Assembly (NCBI RefSeq): GCF_005484805.1
Contig: NZ_CP039432.1
Coordinates: 868,001 to 932,000, forward strand
Length of the DNA: 64,000 nucleotides
From: Rhodococcus sp. SGAir0479
Lineage (GTDB): Bacteria; Actinomycetota; Actinomycetes; Mycobacteriales; Mycobacteriaceae
Direction: 5' to 3'
The position numbers and the translations under genes are program-made. The notes beneath the pieces were generated by a model that saw only the letters and a program-made list of their open reading frames with translations, was not told where the DNA came from and searched no databases. Shown one piece after another: positions 45,696 through 54,848 of this stretch. Within the stretch, counting starts at the first letter, position 1. Each line of letters begins with the position of its first letter.

Positions 45696-47135
45696 CTACA
45701 CCTTCACCGGGCCTGTGGCCAGGACGTCCAGGAACCGGCCGCGCACGTCGGCGATGTGCTCGTCGAGGTCGGCGACTTCCCAGTCCTTGGTGTCGATGGG
45801 ATCCAGCACGTCCACGTAGACGACGCCGGGGTGCGCGACGAACGAGTTGCGCCACATCAGATCCCCGGCGTTGTGGATGACGATCGGCACGATCGGCACC
45901 TGCGCCTGCATCGCCAGATGGAACCCGCCCTTCTTGAACCGGCCCAGCCGCGGGGTGGGGGAGCGGGTGCCCTCCGGGGCGATCGCGATGGACGTGCCGC
46001 CCTTCAGCTTGTCGACCGCGGGGGCCAGCGCGGCCCGCGCCTGCGCGCTGTTCGCCCGGTCCACGTACGCCACGTCCAGCAGGGTCCCCACCGCCGCGAA
46101 CCGCGGATCGTGCGCCGCCTCCTTCTTCGCCACCCCCGTCGCGTCCCGCTTGACCACCTTGCCGACCAGCAGCAGATCCAGCGAACTCTGGTGGTTGAAC
46201 ATGAACACCGCCGGCCGGTGCGCCCACGCGTTGTCCTCCCCGGTGATCCGCACGTCCACCCCGCAGATCGTCAGCGCCAGATCCGGACCGAACGTGCCCA
46301 CCAGGTTCGCGGCCGTCCGCCGACTCCCGGTCAACACCCCGGCGGCGGCCCCCAGCGCGGTCGTCGCCATCAGTGCACTCAGCGCCGCACCGGTGCGCGC
46401 CGTCGCGACCGGCGTCGCCCCGCGCTCGGGCCGCGGCAGATTCACCGACAGCCAGCCCTCGGTCCGCGCGAGGCCCGCGAGCCTGCGGTCCGGGTTGAGC
46501 GCCACCGGCCGTCCCACCGAATCGAGCAGCGGAACATCCTCGATGCCATTGGAATACGCGAACGCCTCCGACAGCGGGGTGCCCGTCCGGTCGGCGAACT
46601 CGCGCACCGCCTTCGCCTTCTCGGCGCCCCACAGCGCCGGTCCGGTCAGCTTGCCGGTGAGGAGCCCGTCGACCACCTCCGGCCGGCTGCACAGCACGTC
46701 GTCGATGCCGAGATCGTCGGCGATGTACTGCGCCTGATACGGCGTCGCCGACGTCGCCATCACGATCCGGTGCCCGGCCCGGCGGTGCGCGGCCAGCAGC
46801 CGCCGCACCTCCGGGTAGATCGCCGACGCCAACTCCTGCCGGAACAGCCGCTGGCTCCACTCCTGCAGCTCGTCCTCGTTGCGGCCGGTCAGCCCCGTCA
46901 CCGCGATCTCCATCAGCCGGCCCACGTCGGCGCCGCGGAACTGCGTGTCGATCGCCGCACCCGTGGTGCGCAGCAGCTCGGCGACGCTGATGTCGAAGCG
47001 GCGCAATCGGTCCCGGTACACCACACTGGCCGAGTAGCCGGCGATGAGGGTGCCGTCCAGATCGAACGCCGCGAGCGTCGACGGACCCTCCGGCGCCGCC
47101 TCGATGGCCGCGTACAGGTCCTTCACCCGGTTCAT
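45696..47135 (-). CDS. plsC: Bifunctional HAD phosphatase / 1-acylglycerol-3-phosphate acyltransferase
   Basis: 479 aa. The N-terminal HAD-IB phosphatase has AAFDLDGTLIAGYS near residue 22 and YSNGIEDVPLLDS near 200. The C-terminal PlsC domain has FMFNHQSSLDLLL (H-x4-D) and AIAPEGTRSPT. This fusion corresponds to the mycobacterial PlsC-type bifunctional enzyme in phospholipid and triacylglycerol synthesis at the membrane. Its ATG overlaps the plsB stop (ATGA). A longer merged frame beyond the start is out-of-phase plsB. It follows PlsB in the pathway, adding the second acyl chain. Confidence 0.9.
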   Translation of the reverse strand: MNRVKDLYAAIEAAPEGPSTLAAFDLDGTLIAGYSASVVYRDRLRRFDISVAELLRTTGAAIDTQFRGADVGRLMEIAVTGLTGRNEDELQEWSQRLFRQELASAIYPEVRRLLAAHRRAGHRIVMATSATPYQAQYIADDLGIDDVLCSRPEVVDGLLTGKLTGPALWGAEKAKAVREFADRTGTPLSEAFAYSNGIEDVPLLDSVGRPVALNPDRRLAGLARTEGWLSVNLPRPERGATPVATARTGAALSALMATTALGAAAGVLTGSRRTAANLVGTFGPDLALTICGVDVRITGEDNAWAHRPAVFMFNHQSSLDLLLVGKVVKRDATGVAKKEAAHDPRFAAVGTLLDVAYVDRANSAQARAALAPAVDKLKGGTSIAIAPEGTRSPTPRLGRFKKGGFHLAMQAQVPIVPIVIHNAGDLMWRNSFVAHPGVVYVDVLDPIDTKDWEVADLDEHIADVRGRFLDVLATGPVKV

Positions 47136-49438
47136 CGGCCCGTCTCCGTCCCCGCGGCGCCGGACGGGACGTCCACCGCCGCCGGGCCGCGCGCGTCGTC
47201 GAGCTTGGCGTGCGCGAGCGCCCGGATCTCCCGCACCCGCCGCACCAGCGTGCGGACCTCGTCCGCGAACTCGCGGCGCCGGTCGGCGACCGTGGGCTCG
47301 TCGGTCCCGATCAGGTTCCGGTTGCGGGCCAATTGCAGTGCGGTGCCGAACAACTCCGCCGAGATCGACTCGCTGCTGGCGATCTGCTGGCGCAACCGCT
47401 CCTGCTGGGCCAGGGCCAGGCACTCGGCGACGAACGACTTCTCGTCGAACTCCTGCGACACCGGCACGTCCAGCAGATGATCGGCCACCACCTGGTACGC
47501 CTCGAGGAACGGTTGCAGCACCCGGTGCGCCAGGTACGGGCGCACTCGCCCCAGCAGGTTCTGCACGTGCTCGGGGTTGGTCAGATCGTCCTCCCACATG
47601 GGGTCGATCAGGTTGAGCTCGGCCCGCAGCTCGTCGCGGAACCGGGTCTTCTCGCTGAAGAAGAACTCGAACTTGAGCAGGTCGCGGATCCGCAGCGCCT
47701 CGTGCCAGCCGTCGGTGAGCGGATCGGCGAACTGCTCGTCCACCGCCGCCATCACCACCATCTCGGCGATGGCCCGCACCACCAGGAAGTGGATCATGTT
47801 GTTGCGGTAGAACGCCGCCACCAGCCCCTGATCCTTGCCGAGGTAGTAGACCCGCTCGTTGCCCTCGTCGAACCGCCGCAGCACCCCCGAATCGACGTGC
47901 GTGAACAGCGCCCGGCGGATCACCTGCGGATTGGTCAGGTCGACGTCGCCGGCGGTGGGCAGCTTGCGGTCGGTGATGTAGTCGACCATCGGCCCCAGGA
48001 TGAACGCCAGCTCGGGCACCGTGAGCGCGCGGTCCTCGATCCCCAGGAACGCCAGCATCACCAGCGACGACGCCGTGATGGGGGTGACCTCGTTGATGCA
48101 GTGCGAGACCTCGATGCCCGCCTTCTGCACCGCCAGCCGGAAGTCGTCCTCCCGCGCCAGCAGCGTCTTGAGCGACAGCGGCCGGCCCACCGACACGTGC
48201 GCGACCCCACGGCGCTGGCCCTGCGCGCGGACGTAGCCGACCATCCAGCGGAAGCTCTCCTTCCGCTTCTGCGCGCCCTGCGCCTCGGCGGCCATCGCGC
48301 TCACCTCGTACAGCTGGTCGTACACCAGCGACACCGGCACGAGGTACACATCGGAGGCGTCGCTGTCCTGGAACGCCTTCGCCAGATACGTCAGCAGCCC
48401 GTAGCGGGGCGGGCGCAGCTTGCCGGTGCGCGAGCGGCCGCCCTCGATGTACCACTCCAGGTTGAACCGCTTGTTGAGCAGGAACCGCATGTACTCGCGC
48501 AGCGTCCACTTGTAGATCTCGTCGCCGTCGAACTTGCGGCGGATGAACACCGTCCCGGACCGCTTGCTGATGGGGCCCACCGGCCAGAAGCTGACGTTGA
48601 GCCCACCCATCACGTGATTGAGTGGCAGATCGTTGGCGAGCAGCGCGGGCCGCAACACCAGCGGGTCCAGGTACGAGCGGTGGCTGGGCAGGAACACCAG
48701 CGAGTGCTCGCGGTTGAGTTCGCGCAGTTCCTCGAACCGGGTGGTGTCGACGTCCAGCCGGTACGCGCGAGAGAAGTAGCGGCCCAACTGGTCCCACAGC
48801 GCGATGGCGCGGCGGCTCTGCGCGGCCACCATCTCGTGCAGATCGGCGCGGGCCCGGCGATCCACCTCGGCCACCGTCAGGTCCAGCTGCGCGGCGAGCC
48901 GGCGGACACCGTTCGCGAACCGGTTGGTGTCGGTGATCTCCTCGACCACGAACCGCGACACCTTGTACTGGGTGCCGAGCAGGCCCCGCTCGGCGCGCTC
49001 GAGCGCGAGCGCGGCCTGCCGGCGGATGAACTCCGGCAGGGACCCGCCGCCCCGCTCGGCCAGCCGGTCGCGCAGCTCACGCAGCGTCGCGCCGTCACCC
49101 TCGATCACCCGGCACCGGGTGGGGTCGCTGCGCAGCACCCGCCGCTGCGCGTTGGGGCCCAGGTGCAGCGGATCGCGCGCCGCCAGCACGTCGCGCAGCC
49201 GGGCGCCGCGGTGACCGTTGGTGGTCTCGGGCATCCACACCACCCGCACCGGCGTCAGCAGCGGATCGTCGCCGCGGCGCGCGAGCTCGGCCATGTCCTG
49301 TTCGGTGGTCGTCACCACCGCGGGCCGCTCGCCGGACTCCGACTCGCGCCGGGTGAGCCACGTTCGCAGCACCCGGTCCTCGGTGTCGCTCGTCGGCTCG
49401 GTCAGATAGATGTGGTCGTGATTCTGCGACCCGGTCAT
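47132..49438 (-). CDS. plsB: Glycerol-3-phosphate acyltransferase PlsB
   Basis: 768 aa. FLPSHRSYLDPLVLR (H-x4-D catalytic motif), GTVFIRRKF and YIEGGRSRTGKLRPPRYG are the PlsB motifs I-III, located near residues 250-360, with the long C-terminal region typical of the family. It acylates sn-glycerol 3-phosphate from acyl-CoA, the first step of phospholipid and storage-lipid synthesis. ATG at 49438 overlaps the wax ester synthase stop, and the stop overlaps plsC, so all three are translationally coupled. Confidence 0.93.
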   Translation of the reverse strand: MTGSQNHDHIYLTEPTSDTEDRVLRTWLTRRESESGERPAVVTTTEQDMAELARRGDDPLLTPVRVVWMPETTNGHRGARLRDVLAARDPLHLGPNAQRRVLRSDPTRCRVIEGDGATLRELRDRLAERGGGSLPEFIRRQAALALERAERGLLGTQYKVSRFVVEEITDTNRFANGVRRLAAQLDLTVAEVDRRARADLHEMVAAQSRRAIALWDQLGRYFSRAYRLDVDTTRFEELRELNREHSLVFLPSHRSYLDPLVLRPALLANDLPLNHVMGGLNVSFWPVGPISKRSGTVFIRRKFDGDEIYKWTLREYMRFLLNKRFNLEWYIEGGRSRTGKLRPPRYGLLTYLAKAFQDSDASDVYLVPVSLVYDQLYEVSAMAAEAQGAQKRKESFRWMVGYVRAQGQRRGVAHVSVGRPLSLKTLLAREDDFRLAVQKAGIEVSHCINEVTPITASSLVMLAFLGIEDRALTVPELAFILGPMVDYITDRKLPTAGDVDLTNPQVIRRALFTHVDSGVLRRFDEGNERVYYLGKDQGLVAAFYRNNMIHFLVVRAIAEMVVMAAVDEQFADPLTDGWHEALRIRDLLKFEFFFSEKTRFRDELRAELNLIDPMWEDDLTNPEHVQNLLGRVRPYLAHRVLQPFLEAYQVVADHLLDVPVSQEFDEKSFVAECLALAQQERLRQQIASSESISAELFGTALQLARNRNLIGTDEPTVADRRREFADEVRTLVRRVREIRALAHAKLDDARGPAAVDVPSGAAGTETGR

Positions 49439-50925
49439 CGCTGCGCTCCCTCCGATCCATCGACACCGGTGACGCCGCCGCCCAGTGCGCTCACCTCGTC
49501 GAGCCCCTCCTGCAGACACTGCATGAACACCGCCGGCTCGGTCACCGCCGCGGTGTCGAGATTGACGCCGACACAGCACGTGCCGACGTGCGAGACCATC
49601 GTGGCCATCACCGCGCATCCGGGGGCGGGCGCGAACGGGAACACCCGCTCGATCCGCGCGCCGGCCAGATACACCGGCACCGGCACCCCCGCCACGTTGG
49701 ACGCCTGCAGGTCCAGGCCCCTGGACTGCGACAGGTACCACTCGGCGAGCAGCCGGGTGGGCAGCCGGACCAGCAGCGGCGACGCGGCCTCGACGATGTC
49801 GACGGCCGGTTCCTCGCGCAGCGCCAGCACGATCGCGCGGACCTTGCGGATCCGCCGCGCCGGATCGGCCTCGGTGGCCGGGCCGGCGAAGCGCACCGCG
49901 GCGATCCGGTTGCCGCCGGTCGCGTCGGCCGCGGCCCGCATGTTGATCGGCATGCCCATCGGGATCTTCCCGAGCGGCACCCCCATCTCCTCGTGGTAGC
50001 GCCGGTACCCGCCGAGCAGAGCGGCGATGTAGGCGTCGTTGACCGACCCGCCCGCGGCGTGCGCCGCGATCCGCAGGTCGTGCAGCGGCACCTCGAGCGT
50101 CCCGAACCAGCGGCCGAGGCCGCGGGCCCGCAGCAGCGGGGACCCGGTCGCGGGCGGCGGCTGGATCATCCGGCGCAGCGAGTTCGCGTAGTCGAGCACC
50201 TCCCCGGCGGTGTCGAACGGGCGGGTGGCGACCGTCCGCGCGGCGCGCGCGGTCCCCGACACCAGGCCCGCCAGCCGCGACGGCGCCCGCTTCGCCTCGG
50301 TGAGCAGCTCGCGGCCGAGCGCGGTGAAGTCGTTCAGATGCTCGGGCGGGGCGGGTTCGTGATCGGGTTTGTCGGGCGTCGGCTCGGGGCGGCGGCTGTG
50401 CAGCAGCGTCATCATCTGGATGCCGCCCATGCCGTCGGTCATGCTGTGGTGGGTCTTGACCACGTACACCGCGCGGCCGTCGTCGAGGCCCTCGACGAGC
50501 ATCGCCATCCACGGCGGCCGGGCCTTGTCGAACGGCTCGGACGCCAGGTGCCGGCACAGCCGCAGGGCGTTGTCCAGATCCGCGGGTTCGGCCAGCCGCA
50601 CCCGGCGCAGGTGGTAGTCCAGGTCGAACTCCGGATCCACCGACCAGACCGGGTTGCCCAGCCCGAACGCCGGTTCCACGGCCCGCATCCGAATCCGCGG
50701 GACGATGTGCGACGCCCACTCGTGCGCCCGCACCAGCCGGTGCCAGTCCGGGGCACGGTCGAGGATGTCGACCGCGACGATCGGGGTACGCAGCTCGGGC
50801 CGCACCTCCTCCATGCGCCACATCGCGGTCTCGAAGTCCGACATCGTCCGGCGCAGGCCCCATCCGACCGCGGACAGGTCGACGTCCACCGCGCTCGGTG
50901 GGATGAACGGCTGACCGTCGGCCAT
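49435..50925 (-). CDS. Wax ester synthase/diacylglycerol acyltransferase (WS/DGAT)
   Basis: 496 aa. KTHHSMTDGMGGIQMM carries the HHxxxDG catalytic motif near residue 140, and LGKIPMGMPINMRAA is a later family segment. It makes triacylglycerol or wax esters from acyl-CoA. ATG at 50925 is preceded by GAGGAG at 7 bases, better than the frame's earlier GTG. It is first gene of the operon with plsB and plsC, giving a complete route from glycerol-3-phosphate to storage lipid except phosphatidate phosphatase, which the HAD domain of plsC might supply (inference). Confidence 0.92.
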   Translation of the reverse strand: MADGQPFIPPSAVDVDLSAVGWGLRRTMSDFETAMWRMEEVRPELRTPIVAVDILDRAPDWHRLVRAHEWASHIVPRIRMRAVEPAFGLGNPVWSVDPEFDLDYHLRRVRLAEPADLDNALRLCRHLASEPFDKARPPWMAMLVEGLDDGRAVYVVKTHHSMTDGMGGIQMMTLLHSRRPEPTPDKPDHEPAPPEHLNDFTALGRELLTEAKRAPSRLAGLVSGTARAARTVATRPFDTAGEVLDYANSLRRMIQPPPATGSPLLRARGLGRWFGTLEVPLHDLRIAAHAAGGSVNDAYIAALLGGYRRYHEEMGVPLGKIPMGMPINMRAAADATGGNRIAAVRFAGPATEADPARRIRKVRAIVLALREEPAVDIVEAASPLLVRLPTRLLAEWYLSQSRGLDLQASNVAGVPVPVYLAGARIERVFPFAPAPGCAVMATMVSHVGTCCVGVNLDTAAVTEPAVFMQCLQEGLDEVSALGGGVTGVDGSEGAQR

Positions 50926-51109
50926 GGGCGCACTCCTCGACACGTCTCGGGTGTGGCCTCAAGTGTGGACCCGCGGGCGCGGCCTCGTCACCGAATTCGA
51001 CGGTTCCCCGGTTCCGGACGATGCGGGCACCCGTACGTGTCGCGAACCGGGCACGGCTCGGATAGCGTTTGAGGGACTTCGATCCTTACCCCTGCGAAAG
51101 GACGCGGTC

Positions 51110-51397
51110 ATTCCCCTCTATCAATTCCGGTGCGACCACTGCGGCTCCTTCGACCGCAGCTACTCGATGACGGCCGTCCCCGAGGCCGCCGACTGCCCGG
51201 CCTGCGCGGGTCCGGCGCGCCGGCAGATCACCGCGCCGCGGTTGGGGCACGGCAACTCCGCCCCGATGCGCCTGCTGGACGCGACCGCCCGGTCCGCCAG
51301 CGAGCCCGCGGTGGTGCAGGGCACGCGGCCCGGCGCCCGCCGCGCCACCCAGAAAGTCACCACCAATCCACTGCACCGAAAGTTGCCCCGCCCCTGA
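51110..51397 (+). CDS. fmdB: FmdB-family zinc ribbon protein, apparent ATT start
   Basis: About 95 aa. IPLYQFRCDHCGSFDRSY and DCPACAGPARRQI give two CxxC pairs of the FmdB zinc ribbon. The family almost always begins M-P-x-Y, and here the codon in that place is ATT at 51110, with AAAGGA 7 bases upstream; no ATG, GTG or TTG fits as well. FmdB was named as a putative regulator of formamidase, and the formamidase gene follows 30 bp downstream. Confidence 0.8.
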   Translation: MPLYQFRCDHCGSFDRSYSMTAVPEAADCPACAGPARRQITAPRLGHGNSAPMRLLDATARSASEPAVVQGTRPGARRATQKVTTNPLHRKLPRP

Positions 51398-51427
51398 GCA
51401 AGACGACGACGCCCTGAGGAGACGCGT

Positions 51428-52681
51428 ATGCCCGAGTTGCTGTTCCCGCTGGACTCGACCAAGAAGTTCACCGAGCAGGAGAAGATCGGCCACAACCGGT
51501 GGCACCCCGACATCCCCGCCGCGGTGACCGTCAAACCCGGTGACTCGTTCCGGGTGCACTGCCGCGAATGGTTCGACGGCGCCATCCACAACGACGACTC
51601 CGCCGACGACATCCTCAATGCACCGCTGACGACGGTGCACACGCTGTCCGGGCCGTTCGCGGTGGAGGGCGCCAAGCCCGGCGACCTGCTGATCGTCGAC
51701 ATCCTCGACCTCGGTCCCATCCCGCAGGAGGATTCCGGTCCGCTCGCCGGCCAGGGCTGGGGCTACACCGGCATCTTCCCGCGCGACAACGGCGGCGGCT
51801 TCCTCACCGAGCAGTTCCCCGACGCCTACAAGGCGGTGTGGGACTTCGCCGGGCAGACGGCCACCTCCCGGCACGTGCCGCACGTGAAGTTCACCGGCAT
51901 CGTGCACCCAGGTCTCATGGGCACCGCGCCGTCGCACGAGCTGCTCGGCAAGTGGAACACCCGCGAGGCCGCGCTGATCGCGACCGACCCGGACCGGGTG
52001 CCGCCGCTGGCGCTGCCGCCGGAACCGCGCGACGCGATCCTCGGCACGCTCAGCGGCGCCGACTTCGACCGGGTGGCCGGCGAGGCGGCCCGCACCGCAC
52101 CACCGCGGGAGAACGGCGGCAACCAGGACATCAAGAACCTCACCAAGGGCAGTCGCGTCTTCTACCCGGTGTACGTGGACGGCGCCCACCTGTCGGTGGG
52201 GGACTTGCACTTCTCGCAGGGCGACGGCGAGATCACGTTCTGCGGTGCCATCGAGATGGGCGGGTTCATCGACCTGCGGGTGGACATCATCAAGGGCGGG
52301 ATGGAGACGTACGGCGTCACGGAGAACGCCATCTTCATGCCCGGCAACACCGACCCGCAGTACTCCGAGTGGCTGGCGTTCTCGGGCACCTCTGTGACCC
52401 TCGACGGCGAGCAGCGGTACCTCGACTCGCAGCTCGCGTACCAGCGCGCGTGCCTGCACGCGATCGACTACCTCACCAAGTTCGGCTACAGCCCCGAGCA
52501 GGCGTATCTGCTGCTGGGCGCCGCGCCCATCGAGGGCCGGTTCTCCGGCGTGGTCGACATCCCCAACTCGTGCGCCACGGTGTACCTGCCGACCGCCATC
52601 TTCGACTTCCCGGTCGCGCCGACGGCGGACGGGCCCGTGCAGATCGATCCCGGGATCGGCGCGCCGCACTCGGCCCGATAG
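51428..52681 (+). CDS. fmdA: Formamidase (acetamidase/formamidase family)
   Basis: 417 aa. KIGHNRWHPDIP, HCREWFDGAIHNDDSAD, KPGDLLIVDILDLG and VPHVKFTGIVHPGLMG follow the FmdA family along its whole normal length. It hydrolyses formamide (and possibly short amides) to formate and ammonia in the cytoplasm. ATG at 51428 follows GAGGAG at 6 bases. It is adjacent to fmdB and is followed by a strong terminator. Confidence 0.95.
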   Translation: MPELLFPLDSTKKFTEQEKIGHNRWHPDIPAAVTVKPGDSFRVHCREWFDGAIHNDDSADDILNAPLTTVHTLSGPFAVEGAKPGDLLIVDILDLGPIPQEDSGPLAGQGWGYTGIFPRDNGGGFLTEQFPDAYKAVWDFAGQTATSRHVPHVKFTGIVHPGLMGTAPSHELLGKWNTREAALIATDPDRVPPLALPPEPRDAILGTLSGADFDRVAGEAARTAPPRENGGNQDIKNLTKGSRVFYPVYVDGAHLSVGDLHFSQGDGEITFCGAIEMGGFIDLRVDIIKGGMETYGVTENAIFMPGNTDPQYSEWLAFSGTSVTLDGEQRYLDSQLAYQRACLHAIDYLTKFGYSPEQAYLLLGAAPIEGRFSGVVDIPNSCATVYLPTAIFDFPVAPTADGPVQIDPGIGAPHSAR

Positions 52682-52697
52682 AACGTTCGACCGCTTC

Positions 52698-52739
52698 CTC
52701 CGTGGCGCCGGGGACCGAGAGGTCTCCGGCGCCACGGAG
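52698..52739 (+). terminator. Terminator hairpin after formamidase gene
   Basis: A 19-bp stem (CTCCGTGGCGCCGGGGACC region with its complement ending GCGCCACGGAG), one G-T pair and a GAGA tetraloop, 17 bp after the fmdA stop. No T-run follows. Confidence 0.75.
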
Positions 52740-53030
52740 CGGCCGGTGACGACCGAAAAGCAGATTTTCTGTGTCCGCGAAATGAACTGCGGTACAAAAC
52801 CTTTGTCCCGAACTCCGTATGAATACACCGTTCGAGGCAAACCACGTTTCGTTACCCAATAGTGATGATCAAACCGTAACGGCTCGGTCATTCCTCGCGT
52901 TAGCGTCGAATGCATCGCCCAGCGCAATCGGAGCGTTACGCGATATCACCATCATCTACATCCTTGTTGCCCGGACCGTGATGTCCGTCGGAGCGGAATC
53001 GGGTCGGCGGGGAGAAAGGGGCGCGGAAAC
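52740..53030. other. AT-richer intergenic region
   Basis: No gene or RNA recognised. The region is markedly less GC-rich than its surroundings, as expected of a promoter region for the gene at 53031; I could not pick out a reliable -35/-10 pair. Confidence 0.5.
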
Positions 53031-53402
53031 GTGAGCGCTTCGTCGCACACCGTCGAGCACTTCGTGTCGGCCATGTTCGCGTACGACTTCATGGAGGGCG
53101 GCGTCGACGTCGACGCGCTCGAGCGCATCCACCGCGGCGACGTGCGCGACTGGGTGACGGCCGTGGCCAGCTCCGGTCTGTTCACCAACGCGCAGGTCGA
53201 GCGCATCGACGCCGGGTGGCGCCACGATCCCCGGTCCCTGCTCGGGGCGCTGCTCTCCGAGGCGGACGAGATGACCGTCCGGCGGTACGAGACGACGTGG
53301 GCGTCCCTCGACCGGCTCGAGGCGCCCGCCGAGCGTCCGGCCGCCCTGGCCGTGGGTGGTTACAGCACCGCGGTCGCGCCGGCCTCCTTCACGATCGCCT
53401 GA
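53031..53402 (+). CDS. Small protein of unknown function
   Basis: 123 aa, acidic and largely helical (DALERIHRGDVRDWVTAV, RYETTWASLDRLEAP). There is no signal peptide or transmembrane segment and no recognised family. GTG at 53031 follows GGAGAAAGG at a rather long spacing. Its last 43 bp overlap the end of the convergent peptidase gene, so one of the two ends may be misjudged, but both frames look coding. Confidence 0.6.
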   Translation: MSASSHTVEHFVSAMFAYDFMEGGVDVDALERIHRGDVRDWVTAVASSGLFTNAQVERIDAGWRHDPRSLLGALLSEADEMTVRRYETTWASLDRLEAPAERPAALAVGGYSTAVAPASFTIA

Positions 53403-54019
53403 TCATCGGTCAGCATCCGGTACGGCACCCCGGCCGTCCGGCACGCCGCGACCATGCGGGCCGCCTCGTCGCCGGGGTGCGCCGGATCCGCGGTGCCGTC
53501 GGTGCCCGGCAGGCAGTGCGGCACGATCGCGAAGTCGACGAAACCCAAACCGTCCCAACGAGGTTCGATCCCGCACGCCGGGAGCACCTCGGCCGGGTCG
53601 TCGGCGCTGTCGACGCCGACCAGTGACGGCGCCATGGCGCACGCCCCGGCGCTGTAGCCCGCGTACGCCGTCCGGTCGTCGCGGATCAGCGCGCTCAGCA
53701 CCGCGTCGCCGCCGCTGCGGGCCAGCTGCGCCCGCAGCACGAACGTGTTGCCGCCCCGCACCCACACCGCGCCGAACGCCGACAGCGTGTCCGCGAGCCG
53801 GTCCGGGGCGCCGACGAAGTCGCGCAGATCCACCTCGGTGGGCGCGAACCCCAGCCGCCGCAGCGGAACGACGTCGCTGACCACCGCCGACTCCCGGGCC
53901 CGGGCCGGCCACGCATCGGCGGCGTTCGCGATCACCGCGATCGGGCCCGGCCCGCCGACCAGCTCCACGAAGCGGTCGACGTGCGCGCCGAAGCGATAGG
54001 AGGACAGGAACAGGCGCAC
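53360..54019 (-). CDS. Peptidase E-like (S51) protein
   Basis: 219 aa. WVRGGNTFVLRAQL and AGYSAGACAMAPS (Ser nucleophile in GxSAG) followed by VDFAIVPHC are the pattern of the S51 dipeptidase E / cyanophycinase family. Known PepE cleaves Asp-X dipeptides. The length is normal. It is transcribed after the TIGR03083 gene with a 7-bp gap, so probably in the same operon. Confidence 0.85.
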   Translation of the reverse strand: MRLFLSSYRFGAHVDRFVELVGGPGPIAVIANAADAWPARARESAVVSDVVPLRRLGFAPTEVDLRDFVGAPDRLADTLSAFGAVWVRGGNTFVLRAQLARSGGDAVLSALIRDDRTAYAGYSAGACAMAPSLVGVDSADDPAEVLPACGIEPRWDGLGFVDFAIVPHCLPGTDGTADPAHPGDEAARMVAACRTAGVPYRMLTDDQAIVKEAGATAVL

Positions 54020-54026
54020 GGCGCGG

Positions 54027-54848
54027 TCAGATCGTGAACGCCAGATGGTCGACGATCCGCCGACCCACCTCGGTGTCGCCGGCCAGCTCGAACTCAGACG
54101 CGTGCTCGGCGGCCGTCGTGCGCCCGCCCGCCAGCCGGGTGAACAGCCGCGAGTCCATCGCGACGGTCGACGTCGCCGGCCTGGACAGCTGCGGGACCAC
54201 CGCCGCGCGGCCGTCCACCTCGACGTGGATCGACCGGGCGAGGGGACCGGAGAGCTCGAACGTCACCCGGGCGCCGTCGGGTGCGTGTCCGAGCTTGCCG
54301 ACGACGAAACCGAGCGCCGCCGTGATCTCCTCGAACGCGAGATCGCCGCGGCTGCCGCCCTCGTCGCCGCCCGGCAACCCGAGTGCGTCGCGGATGTCGT
54401 GCTCGTGCATCCAGCAGTCGAACACGCGGATGCGCATGAAGCGGCCGTAGGTGGCCGGCCCGGCCGGGGTGACCGCGGGGGCGTCGAAGTCGGCCTGGGT
54501 CATCGCGGTGAGCACCTCCCGACGGGTGGAGGTGATCTCGCGGAACATCGTGAGGATCTGCTGCCCGGTGTGGGCGCGCAGGCCCTCGACCCAGCGCTCG
54601 TTGAGGGCGCCGATCTCGTTGCGCACGTGGGGGAGTGCGTGCACGTCGATCGCGGTCTCCGGCGGGGTCAGTCCCGACAGCAGTGATTCGGTGCCGATGA
54701 TGTGGGAGACGACGTCGCGCACGGTCCAGCCGGGCAGCGCGGTGGGGGTGAGCCACGCGTCGCCCTCCACCGTGGACAGCACGTCGTCGAGCACCGCCCA
54801 CTGCTCCGACAGCGCGTCGACCAGCCGGCCCTGCAGGAATTCGCTCAT
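54027..54848 (-). CDS. TIGR03083/maleylpyruvate isomerase N-terminal-like protein
   Basis: 273 aa. [19 protein letters not shown] near residue 40 and [19 protein letters not shown] near residue 155 give the DinB-like metal-binding His residues of the mycothiol-dependent isomerase-like family. A C-terminal domain with [19 protein letters not shown] is like the SCP2-type module seen in some members. Its ATG overlaps the stop of the DsbA-like gene (ATGA), linking it to thiol chemistry. The substrate is unknown. Confidence 0.82.
   Translation of the reverse strand: MSEFLQGRLVDALSEQWAVLDDVLSTVEGDAWLTPTALPGWTVRDVVSHIIGTESLLSGLTPPETAIDVHALPHVRNEIGALNERWVEGLRAHTGQQILTMFREITSTRREVLTAMTQADFDAPAVTPAGPATYGRFMRIRVFDCWMHEHDIRDALGLPGGDEGGSRGDLAFEEITAALGFVVGKLGHAPDGARVTFELSGPLARSIHVEVDGRAAVVPQLSRPATSTVAMDSRLFTRLAGGRTTAAEHASEFELAGDTEVGRRIVDHLAFTI

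Noticed and set aside
45696-48797. A 1033-codon frame covering plsC and more
   Set aside because: The part above 47135 is out-of-phase plsB. The ATG at 47135 overlaps the plsB stop and starts the HAD domain properly.
47132-50962. A 1276-codon frame covering plsB and more
   Set aside because: The part above 49438 is out-of-phase WS/DGAT; the plsB ATG overlaps the WS/DGAT stop.
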